Below are positions 35,585-43,001 of a DNA stretch of 64,000 bases, piece after piece (position 1 is the first letter of the stretch; the number at the start of each line of letters is the position of its first letter). The DNA lies in the NCBI GenBank assembly GCA_964244115.1, contig CAXTHM010000001.1, forward strand, positions 69,475 to 133,474, read 5' to 3'. Under the pieces are notes generated by a model. It saw nothing but the letters and a program-made list of their open reading frames with translations, did not search any database and had not been told where the DNA came from. Made by a program: the position numbers and the translations under genes. The stretch comes from CADCWK01 sp964244115 (lineage in GTDB: Bacteria; Chloroflexota; Chloroflexia; Thermomicrobiales; UBA6265).

Positions 35585-35888
35585 CGTGTTCCCTCGCTCC
35601 GTTGGGCGGCATTGCGGCGGCACACCCGACGGCCGGTCGCCAGCGCGACCAGCCTTCAGCCGCCCATAGTACATGGTCCCTGCCGTGACCGGCGCCGCCG
35701 GACGGGCGACGATTCGCCTCGCGATCGGCGTGCATGGCCATGCGGGCCAACGTATACACTGCCGTACGCGGTATTCGCCCAGGCCAGGGCAGATCCGAAC
35801 CAGATCCGGGGACCAGGCAGCCGGCCGGGGACGGAATCCGGCCACGATGACGCGTGTCCGGCGCCGGGCAATTCGTGAGGGGGAGACC
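35585..35888. other. Divergent intergenic region upstream of argH
   Basis: 304 bp without gene. A TATACA-type -10 near 35753 and a GC-rich leader precede the argH start. Confidence 0.3.
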
Positions 35889-37394
35889 GTGTCGGCAGGC
35901 AGTGGGAGCGGGTCGGGCTCGGCCTGGGGCTGGGGGTCGCGCTTCGCCGCCACGCCCGATCAGCGGCTGCAGGCGTTCAACGCCTCGATCGGCTTCGACC
36001 AGCGGTTCATCCGGGAGGACATTCGCGGCTCGGTCGCGCACGCCCGGATGCTCGCCCACCAAGGCATCATCTCCGCCGACGACGCGGCCACACTGGAGGC
36101 GGCCCTCTGGCGGGTCTGGGACGACGCGGAGGCCGGCACCGTCGCCTTTACCCTCGCCGACGAAGACATCCACACCGGCGTCGAGCGGATCATGCGCGAG
36201 CGGATCGGCGATGTCACCGGCAAGCTCCACACGGCCCGCAGCCGTAACGACCAGGTTGCGACGGACTTCCGCCTCTGGGCCCGCGGCGCGGCCCATCAGG
36301 TCCTGAGCGGCGTGCTCGGGCTGGCCGAGACCCTCGCCGAGGTCGCCGCTGACCACGCCGAGACGGTCATGCCCGGCTACACCCACCTCCAGCGGGCGCA
36401 GCCGGTCGTCCTCGCCCACCATCTCCACGCCTACATTGCCATGTTCGAGCGTGACGCCGACCGGCTCCGCCAGGCGATCGTCCGGCTCAACCGGAGTCCG
36501 CTGGGCGCCGCGGCCCTGGCCGGCTCGACCTTCCCGCTCGACCGGGAGCGTGTCGCGGCCGAGCTCGGCTTCGACGGGCCGATCGAGAACAGCATGGACG
36601 CCGTCTCCGACCGCGACTTCGTGCTCGACCTGCTCAGCGCCTGCGCGATGACCCAGCTCCACATCTCCCGGCTGAGCGAGGAGGTCGTGCTCTGGACGTC
36701 GGCCGAGTTCCGGTTCGCCGTCCTGGACGACGCCTTCGCGACCGGTTCCTCGATCATGCCACAGAAGAAGAACGCCGACATCGCCGAGCTGGCCCGGGGC
36801 AAGACCGGCCGTGTCATCGGGCACCTCGTCGGGATGATGGTCACGACCAAGGGCCTGCCGCTGACCTACAACAAGGATCTCCAGGAGGACAAGGAGGGGC
36901 TGTTCGACACGATCGACGCCCTGCTCGTCGTCCTCGATGTCGTCCCGCCGATGCTGCGGACGATGCGCTGGGAGCGGGAGCGGATGGCGACCGCCGCCGT
37001 CGCCGACTTCGCCCTCGCCACGGACGCCGCCGATCTGCTCGCCCGGCACGGCGTCCCCTTCCGGGAGGCCCACGGCGTGGTGGGGCGGCTGGTCGCACGG
37101 TGCGTCGCCGAGGGGCGGACGTTCGCCGATCTGACCGACGCCGAGTGGGCAGCCGTCCACCCGGTCTTCGGCGCGGAGCGCCCGCCACTGGACGCCCTGA
37201 CCAGCGTCTCCGCCCGCGACATCACCGGCGGGACGGCGCCGCGGCAGGTCCGGCTGGCGCAGGGTCGGATCGTCGCCCGACTGGCCGAGGCCCGTGCCTG
37301 GCTGGGTGAGCGGCAGGCCGCCCACGACGCGATCATGCGGCGTCCGGCGAACACGATCGACCGCGGCACGGCGGGGGCCGAGGCCGATGCGTAG
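35889..37394 (+). CDS. argH: Argininosuccinate lyase
   Basis: Splits argininosuccinate into arginine and fumarate. 501 residues, with WGSRFAATPDQRLQAFNASI, DEDIHTGVERIM, HTARSRNDQVATDFRLW split, GYTHLQRAQPV and the superfamily signature GSSIMPQKKNAD near 283-294 that contains the catalytic Ser. The GTG at 35889, after GGGGGAGA, is the start that fits the family N-terminus after a Gly/Ser linker. Its stop overlaps the following GNAT gene by 8 bp. Confidence 0.95.
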   Translation: MSAGSGSGSGSAWGWGSRFAATPDQRLQAFNASIGFDQRFIREDIRGSVAHARMLAHQGIISADDAATLEAALWRVWDDAEAGTVAFTLADEDIHTGVERIMRERIGDVTGKLHTARSRNDQVATDFRLWARGAAHQVLSGVLGLAETLAEVAADHAETVMPGYTHLQRAQPVVLAHHLHAYIAMFERDADRLRQAIVRLNRSPLGAAALAGSTFPLDRERVAAELGFDGPIENSMDAVSDRDFVLDLLSACAMTQLHISRLSEEVVLWTSAEFRFAVLDDAFATGSSIMPQKKNADIAELARGKTGRVIGHLVGMMVTTKGLPLTYNKDLQEDKEGLFDTIDALLVVLDVVPPMLRTMRWERERMATAAVADFALATDAADLLARHGVPFREAHGVVGRLVARCVAEGRTFADLTDAEWAAVHPVFGAERPPLDALTSVSARDITGGTAPRQVRLAQGRIVARLAEARAWLGERQAAHDAIMRRPANTIDRGTAGAEADA

Positions 37395-37983
37395 CCTGAC
37401 CGACTTCTGGCGCCACCTGACCGGCGACGACGACGCGGCTGGCGACGACGGGGGTGAGCCTCCGAGCGTCGTCGAGCGCGGTGAGGTCCGGGCGCGGGAG
37501 GGCCGCGGGTCGGCCGACATGCTGGCGATCCAGGTCGTGCGGCGGCGCGTCTTCCATGACGAGCAGGGGTTCATCGGCGAGCTGGTCACCGACTCCGACG
37601 ATGTCCGCAGCTTCCAGGCGATCGCGACGATCCCCCTCCCGCCGGAGCTGCCCGAGACGTCCCCCCTGGACCTGATCGTCGCGGACCGCCTCGTCGTCAG
37701 TGTGGGCCGGCTGACCCTGGGCCGGTCGCCGGGATCGGAAGCGCAGATCACCTGGGTGGCGACGCTGCCGGAGTTCCGGGGCGCCGGGGCCGGCGCGGCG
37801 GTGATGCGGCTGCTGCTCCGCGCCGCCGACGAGGGGGGTGCGACGACCGTGAAGCTGAGCGCCCAGGGCCACGCGATCCCGTTCTACCGGCGGCTCGGCT
37901 TCATCGCGATCGGCGCCCCCTACGAGATCCGGGGGATGCCGCACCAACTCATGGCCCGCTGGCGAAGCTCGGCTCTGGACTGA
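37387..37983 (+). CDS. GNAT-family acetyltransferase coupled to argH
   Basis: 198 residues. After about 45 variable acidic residues comes an ElaA-like GNAT fold: VVRRRVFHDEQGFIGELV, ITWVATLPEFRGAGAGAAVM (CoA loop), VKLSAQGHAIPFYRRLGF and PYEIRGMPHQLM. The ATG lies 8 bp inside argH, so both are made from one message. Whether it acts on an arginine-pathway metabolite is not known. Confidence 0.82.
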   Translation: MRSLTDFWRHLTGDDDAAGDDGGEPPSVVERGEVRAREGRGSADMLAIQVVRRRVFHDEQGFIGELVTDSDDVRSFQAIATIPLPPELPETSPLDLIVADRLVVSVGRLTLGRSPGSEAQITWVATLPEFRGAGAGAAVMRLLLRAADEGGATTVKLSAQGHAIPFYRRLGFIAIGAPYEIRGMPHQLMARWRSSALD

Positions 37984-38070
37984 TCACTGGGTAATTGCCG
38001 TCGGAGTCGTTGAGATGATCTGCACCGAACGGGTGGGGGGACACGCAGCCAGGAAGCGCCAAGCTTCTTG

Positions 38071-38132
38071 TAGGGGCGAAGCTTGCGAGTCCGGCCGCCG
38101 CAGCGGCCATCGCCCCGCAGGGCGATAGCGGT
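38071..38132 (-). repeat. Repeat family B, copy B3 (inverted)
   Basis: The stretch 38085-38116 is the complementary strand of the 32-bp family B core with a few changes. Outer arms GGGGCGA/TCGCCCC and inner GGCCGC/GCGGCC make a nested hairpin. It is followed 34 bp later by a family A copy. Confidence 0.7.
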
Positions 38133-38165
38133 GTCGGGGACCGTCTGCCCAAGGCGAACACGAGC

Positions 38166-38276
38166 GGTGGCGGAGTAGACCTCTTCCCCAGCCCCTCTCC
38201 GACTCACCTACTCGTTCACCCGCCCCATGCGGCTCTCGCTAGGCTGCGGCTCGCAGGTGCCCGGAGAGGGGAGCAG
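38166..38276 (-). repeat. Repeat family A, copy A7 (inverted)
   Basis: GGTGGCGGAGTAGACCTC (the tail on the other strand), CCCCTCTCCGACTCACCT, GGCTCTCGCTAGGCTGCGGC and CAGGTGCCCGGAGAGGGGAG follow in order. It occupies the middle of the 641-bp space before the ferredoxin gene. Confidence 0.7.
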
Positions 38277-38444
38277 CGCCGCCCCTTTGATCTCACCACT
38301 CCTTCTTGAAATTCCAGTGGACCTTCGCATATCTGGTGGTCGGATCGTTCACGCTTGGCCGCCGGACACAACCTGCCATCGCTCGCGATGGTCGGTCGGC
38401 ACGGACGAGATCGCCGCGCACCCTGACGACCAGTCCATCAGTGG

Positions 38445-38473
38445 TTGAGCACGATGCAATCGGTGGCTATACT
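38445..38473 (+). promoter_or_regulatory. Sigma-70-type promoter upstream of the ferredoxin gene
   Basis: TTGAGC (38445-38450), a 17-bp spacer and TATACT (38468-38473). It lies about 150 bp before the ferredoxin ATG, leaving a long leader with no recognised structure. Confidence 0.5.
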
Positions 38474-38624
38474 CCGTGAGCCTGCGAGTTCGTCACCGAC
38501 GAGCGTCTTCGCGTCCCAGCGGGTCCAGCCAGCGCGCAAACGTTCTCTGGACCGTCTCCAGCCGTCGCCGGGACTACGCGTTCTGCGACGGGACGGGATG
38601 CGTCGTCCACAGGAGTGAGCCGAC

Positions 38625-38867
38625 ATGGCCTACATCATCACCCAGCCCTGCATCGGAACCAAGGACGCGTCCTGCGTCGAAGTCTGCCCGGTGGACTGCA
38701 TCCACTCGTCGGACGACGCCGACCAGTACTTCATCAACCCGGAAGAGTGCATCGACTGCGGCGTCTGCGCCGAGGTCTGCCCGGTCGAGGCGATCTTCTT
38801 CGAGGACGACGTCCCGGAGAACTGGTTCAGCTTCAAGGACCTGAATGCGGGGTTCTACAAGCACTGA
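38625..38867 (+). CDS. fdxA: 7Fe ferredoxin
   Basis: 80 residues with two cluster motifs: CIGTKDASCVEVCPVDC (3Fe-4S type plus one Cys shared) and CIDCGVCAEVCP (4Fe-4S). The C-terminal extension ENWFSFKDLNAGFYK is normal for the short seven-iron ferredoxins of actinobacteria and Chloroflexota. A low-potential electron carrier in the cytoplasm. A GAGTG lies about 8 bp before the ATG. Monocistronic, driven probably by the promoter at 38445. Confidence 0.95.
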   Translation: MAYIITQPCIGTKDASCVEVCPVDCIHSSDDADQYFINPEECIDCGVCAEVCPVEAIFFEDDVPENWFSFKDLNAGFYKH

Positions 38868-38912
38868 TCCAAAATTGGTCTCTTAAACTCCAACGGATTC
38901 TAAGCGAATGAA

Positions 38913-38962
38913 GTGACACGTAAGGAGTTCGTCCACCTGACTGGCGACTCCTTACGTGTCAC
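38913..38962 (-). terminator. 16-bp perfect hairpin containing the stop codon of the beta-helix gene
   Basis: Arms 38913-38928 and 38947-38962 are exact complements with an 18-nt loop. The TAA of the leftward gene (38952-38954) lies inside the first arm read on that strand (GTGACACGTAAGGAGT), so translation end and transcript end are interlocked. Confidence 0.7.
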
Positions 38963-39908
38963 GCGCTTTTACCCATGCACGTAAGCGATTCAAGGCAGCA
39001 GAACTCGCTATCGCATGCTCCATGATCTTTGCTAACTTTGCTTCTTCGTTCAAACCGTCGAACTCGTGTGTTCCTAGGTTCCGCTCGAAATCAGCCGACT
39101 TTCGTTTGAATTCTTCCAGTAGAAGCAGTATATCTGTCTTCCCGTCCGCTGTATCCAATTGTGTCCCATCGCTTTGCCAGACAGCTGTGTCAGCAGGGAG
39201 CGTTTCTCGATCTACTTTCGCTGTGGCATGAATAATCAAATCCTGTTGGAGTCCATCCGCAAACGCGACGCTTTGCAATTTGACCTTCCCATTCTTTCCT
39301 ACTCGAATGCCAACAGCCGAACCTCCGGTCCCTGAGATCTGACAGTCCACGATATTTGATATTCGCTCTGAGGCTTGGATATCGATGCCGATCGATTTCG
39401 CCACCACTGAGCATCCTTCGAGGCGAACGCCACCGCTGAGGACGATGATCGTCCCCTCAATCGCAGTTGAAACAAATTGCACTCCCTTGAACGTTGCAAC
39501 GCTATTTTGAGCGTCGACGATGAGTGCGGGTTGACTACCACCGTCAATCTGGAACCAGTGCACATCGTCATTACAGCGGAAGGTGAAGGGAGTGCGCGCA
39601 ATGACAGTTTCTTCGAAGACTCCACAAGCCACATCGATAATGGAACTTCCCAGCCTGTCGACGAACGACTGAACATTACCTTGAGAGTGGTAGAAATGAT
39701 TGACGAAGATTTGGTTCGCAGTTAACGACACGGGAGCCTGGACCAGAGCCTTCGCTCGACCAAACGGTTTCACAGTCAAGCCTGCCTCGGAGCAGTCGTG
39801 TTTCCGATCTGTGCCGTAGTCAAAGGGGATATATTCATTATTTGGCATATACGTGATCCAAAGCCGCCGGCCGCAAGTTACACAGTTCTTGGCATACGAT
39901 CTCTTCAT
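38952..39908 (-). CDS. Zinc-knuckle plus right-handed beta-helix protein, copy B
   Basis: 318 residues on clearly AT-richer DNA. The N-terminus has Cys9-x2-Cys12 and, 24 residues on, His37-x-Cys39, with PFDYGTD between, a likely zinc site. Residues about 85-230 are a beta-helix: short repeated strands with QPALIVDAQNSVATFKGV, TIIVLSGGVRLEGCSVVAKS and SIGIDIQ. The last 75 residues are helical (LLLLEEFKRKSADFER, IMEHAIASSAALNRLRAW). It shares the Cys/His motif and the QPALIVD region with the 41907-43001 protein, but the helical part sits at the other end. No helicase is next to it. Function unknown. Confidence 0.75.
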   Translation of the reverse strand: MKRSYAKNCVTCGRRLWITYMPNNEYIPFDYGTDRKHDCSEAGLTVKPFGRAKALVQAPVSLTANQIFVNHFYHSQGNVQSFVDRLGSSIIDVACGVFEETVIARTPFTFRCNDDVHWFQIDGGSQPALIVDAQNSVATFKGVQFVSTAIEGTIIVLSGGVRLEGCSVVAKSIGIDIQASERISNIVDCQISGTGGSAVGIRVGKNGKVKLQSVAFADGLQQDLIIHATAKVDRETLPADTAVWQSDGTQLDTADGKTDILLLLEEFKRKSADFERNLGTHEFDGLNEEAKLAKIMEHAIASSAALNRLRAWVKARDT

Positions 39909-40188
39909 CGGTCATCTCCAGATAGGAATAAGCGGGAACCGAACTGGCTTGTCAACTGCAACTATTCGATTTGACTCTTCGATTCCAAGTGTATGCACAT
40001 TCTCCGACAGCAAGACGAGGCCTACAACAATGGTGTCTGATAAATTCAGTAACCGTGACACCGTTATCTGATTGGGGCTGGTGTCTGCGTCAACTTCAAC
40101 CTCTCCCTAGTCGCCGGTGCTTGTAGTCGCCTCTACCCGTCTCTCGTTTGCCGGTCCACTGTCGCTCAGTCGGTTGAGCAACATCGCC

Positions 40189-40734
40189 TCAGCCAAAGCC
40201 GCGCCGCACAAAATCCCAGAGCCCGTGGTCGACCTCGACCTGAGCCAGGCCCGGCACACCGAGGCGGGCGAGGATGTGGACGATCTCGGTCCGGTGCCCC
40301 TCATTGTGGAGGATCACCATGAGGATTGCCCCGCCGAAGGTGAAGGGATAACCGGAGTCGTCGAAGAAGGTGTCGTCCAGGCGACCCTCGGCCTGGACGC
40401 GGCGGGCGACCTCGGCGAAGGCCGCGTAGCCGCGCTCGTGGTCCGCGGTCAGCGAGTCGACCGTGCTCGGCCCCCGCGCGGCGTAGGCCCGCTCGTTGTC
40501 CCCGATCAATGCGCCCAATGAGCCAGAGACCTCCGCTTCCCCGGCCAGCGGCCCTGACATCAGGCCGGCCCAGAACGCGACGTTCGGGATGGCGTGGTCG
40601 AACGTCGCCCGCAGCGTCCGGTGACCGATGTCGAACGCCTGGTCGAGCTGCGCGTCCGTGAGATCGCGGCACCGGCCGAGCAGGTTGGCCGTCGCCCAGC
40701 GGTCGTGCGCCAGCAACCGGTCGAGCACATCCAT
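40189..40734 (-). CDS. DinB-family protein
   Basis: 181 residues, four-helix DinB/YfiT-like fold with the spaced metal-site histidines: LLAHDRWATANLL near the start, TFDHAIPNVAFWAGL in the middle and ILHNEGHRTEIVHIL near the C-terminus (H-x3-H-x5-H type). Such proteins are often thiol-dependent transferases or hydrolases; the DNA-damage link of the founding member does not transfer automatically. It sits between the two beta-helix genes but has its own spacing and higher GC. Confidence 0.82.
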   Translation of the reverse strand: MDVLDRLLAHDRWATANLLGRCRDLTDAQLDQAFDIGHRTLRATFDHAIPNVAFWAGLMSGPLAGEAEVSGSLGALIGDNERAYAARGPSTVDSLTADHERGYAAFAEVARRVQAEGRLDDTFFDDSGYPFTFGGAILMVILHNEGHRTEIVHILARLGVPGLAQVEVDHGLWDFVRRGFG

Positions 40735-40941
40735 GTCGATGTCTGTCCTCCCTGTCCGTGCCCTCGATGACCAGGATCTCCCTAGCCACCATCACCCACC
40801 CGGAACGGCTCCGCGCCGTGCTCCCTGGACGGACGCGATCCCGCCGGCGGGTGAGCCATCGGATGTCCAAGCAGGAGAGACGGGTCGGAGCCTCAGTCGC
40901 TCTGAACCGTCTGGCGTGCCGCGGCTCGGTCGCTCGGTCGC

Positions 40942-41766
40942 TCAGACGGCGTCGCGCCGGTCCGTCTCGATCGAGATCGTATCCGTGGCGGTCGTATCGG
41001 TGGCCGTCGTCAGGTCCAGGTCTCGCGGGTCGAGGTTCTGCTCCGGGACGTCGTCTTCGAAGACCTCGGCCGTCTCGGTCCGGACGGTGCCGCGGACCCG
41101 GCGGACGGTCTCGACCGCCTCCCGGGTGATGATGATCTCCTCGATCACCCGGACGCGGCGCTCGACGTCGACATCCTCGCCGTAGAACGGGACCTCGAAC
41201 GTGCCGCCGTCGACGGTGATGTCCGACCCGTTCCCGTCCTTGTCGAAGCTGCGCCGCTGGATCCGGACGCGCTCCTCGGTGACCGGGACCTCGAGCGTCT
41301 CCTCATGCTCGCTGACCTGGGTCTCGATCCGGACCCGGCCCCGGACGACCGGCCGCCGGGTCGCCGCCAGTTCCTCGCGGATGATCGGCACCCGGACGTT
41401 GCCCTCGACGTCGGTCAGGTACTCCAGCCGCTCCTCGGTGTCCATCGCGCTCGGGTCGGCCGCGGCCGCTCCGGCGCCGCCGCGCACGGCGGGCCGCTGA
41501 TGCCAGATCCGGGCGGCCGCATCGTCAGCCACGACGTTGAGGTAGATCGTGGTCTCGTCATGGGAACCGATCGCGCCGAACGGGATGTAGTAGTCGGTCG
41601 CGAAGAAGCGGCCCTTGCGGACGACGAGATGGCCGTCCCGGATGTCGTCGACCCGACCGACGTGGTGGCCGAGCGAATCGACCACGTCCGTACCGGGCTC
41701 GACGACCCACTCCTGTGCCGTTGGGTCGGTCGTTGCCTCAGCGTTCGTGTCGTTTGGGGTATCCAT
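40942..41766 (-). CDS. PRC-barrel and DUF2382 stress-type protein
   Basis: 274 residues. A PRC-barrel domain at about 20-85 (GTDVVDSLGHHVGRVDDI, GRFFATDYYIPFGAI) precedes a YsnF/AvaK DUF2382 domain at about 115-240, recognisable from VRVPIIREELAATRRPV, LEVPVTEERVRIQRR and VERRVRVIEEIIITREAV. The C-terminus is a Thr/Asp-rich tail. Members are linked to oxidative and desiccation stress. ATG 41766 behind GGAGAGG. Confidence 0.88.
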   Translation of the reverse strand: MDTPNDTNAEATTDPTAQEWVVEPGTDVVDSLGHHVGRVDDIRDGHLVVRKGRFFATDYYIPFGAIGSHDETTIYLNVVADDAAARIWHQRPAVRGGAGAAAADPSAMDTEERLEYLTDVEGNVRVPIIREELAATRRPVVRGRVRIETQVSEHEETLEVPVTEERVRIQRRSFDKDGNGSDITVDGGTFEVPFYGEDVDVERRVRVIEEIIITREAVETVRRVRGTVRTETAEVFEDDVPEQNLDPRDLDLTTATDTTATDTISIETDRRDAV

Positions 41767-41906
41767 CAGTGCCTCTCCATCTCATCACCGCTGTCCGGTC
41801 ATCGGGTCTCTCGGCTGTCGTTGAAGCAGATTGGGTGCCGTAGCGCGGTCAGCGATCTCGTTTACGCCAGTCGCCCGGATCTGGGGTGTCCGGTCGACGG
41901 CCCACA

Positions 41907-43001
41907 TCAGTACTGGGCCAGGGTATGCAGCGCGACGACATCGTCACCCACTACGCGCACAGAGGCGGTCTCGATCCCGGCCACGCCCTCGGCCAGATCG
42001 AGGATTCCAATTCCCTTGTGGACGCCGATCCAGACCCGCTCCAGGGCAACAAGCGCGTCCGTGGCTGTGATGATGCCGCAACCACTCATGGGGCAGACGA
42101 TCCGGGAATCGAGCATCTCCAGACTGTCGGTGCCCGGGCCGAGGACGATACCCGTTCGGCCAGAGATGAGGCAGTTCTCCAGCCGGAGATGGCCGTTGAC
42201 GACCAGCACAGTCCCGTATCGGGAGTCCGCGTTGAGCGTCATGTTGCGGAGTGTGACCACCTGCCCGGGCGAATCGACGATCAGCGCGGGCTGATCCCCA
42301 CCATACACGGAAACACCCGAGCTATCCGCGCACGATATGGTCAGTTCGGCCTGGATGATCGCGGTCCCGGACGCTACCCCGGCGACGAGGTCGAGTTGGG
42401 TCTCATCCGGTTCCTCGGCGATGAGCCCCTGCAGGTCGCCTGTCACGAGCAGGAGCGCCGCGTCGAGATCCTTCAGCGTCTCGAACACCCTAAGCTCGGC
42501 AATGATGCGATCGAGCGGAGACAGGGAGTGCATGACCTGAGCGAGAAGCGCCTGTAGGGCTGGCTCTCGTTTGATCCGGTACGTCGAGAAGTCATGGAAC
42601 GGCAAGCCGTCAAGGAGTGCAGCGACCCGCTGACGGCGATGCGACTTCCAGGCGCCCGGCTCCACCTTCGCGGGCTGCGTCATCGCGGATATTGGCTGGG
42701 TCGCCGCGTGTGTCGCCAGCCGAGAGGCGGTGTAGTCCTTTCGCAGACTCACACCAGCATCACGCGTCTCAGACGACGCTACCGACGGACGAGCGGAGTT
42801 GACCGAAGCAATTGCCAGCCACTGGTCCGGTGTGACCGACGTTCGGGTGACGGATCTCCAGCCGCCCGTTCCGGCAACCACCTTCGTCGCGCAGGCGTGC
42901 GGGACATCCGTGCCCATCTCGAAAGCCACGTAGTGCCCATGCGGCATCTTGCGAAACGAGATTCGCCGACCACAATCCCGACAATCCGCAATCCTGCTCA
43001 T
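41907..43001 (-). CDS. Zinc-knuckle plus right-handed beta-helix protein, copy A, coupled to a helicase
   Basis: 364 residues. Cys7-x2-Cys10 and His35-x-Cys37 (24 residues between) form the same putative zinc knuckle as in the 38952 protein. Then come a Ser/Thr/Ala-rich linker (about 40-115), a helical part (about 120-195, LQALLAQVMHSLSPLDRIIAEL in pieces) and a beta-helix from about 205 to the end (GDQPALIVDSPGQVVTLRNM, TVLVVNGHLRLENCLISG, TGIVLGPGTDSLEMLDS). No signal peptide, so it acts inside the cell. Its ATG overlaps the helicase stop as ATGA (42998-43001), implying tight stoichiometric coupling. Pectate-lyase-type catalytic residues are not evident. A sensor, adaptor or DNA-mimic role is conceivable; none is shown. 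Confidence 0.78.
   Translation of the reverse strand: MSRIADCRDCGRRISFRKMPHGHYVAFEMGTDVPHACATKVVAGTGGWRSVTRTSVTPDQWLAIASVNSARPSVASSETRDAGVSLRKDYTASRLATHAATQPISAMTQPAKVEPGAWKSHRRQRVAALLDGLPFHDFSTYRIKREPALQALLAQVMHSLSPLDRIIAELRVFETLKDLDAALLLVTGDLQGLIAEEPDETQLDLVAGVASGTAIIQAELTISCADSSGVSVYGGDQPALIVDSPGQVVTLRNMTLNADSRYGTVLVVNGHLRLENCLISGRTGIVLGPGTDSLEMLDSRIVCPMSGCGIITATDALVALERVWIGVHKGIGILDLAEGVAGIETASVRVVGDDVVALHTLAQY

Noticed and set aside
40189..41766. DinB and DUF2382 genes considered as parts of the helicase/beta-helix system.
   Set aside because: They have separate ribosome-binding sites, wide spacing and normal GC, and both families are common stand-alone stress genes.
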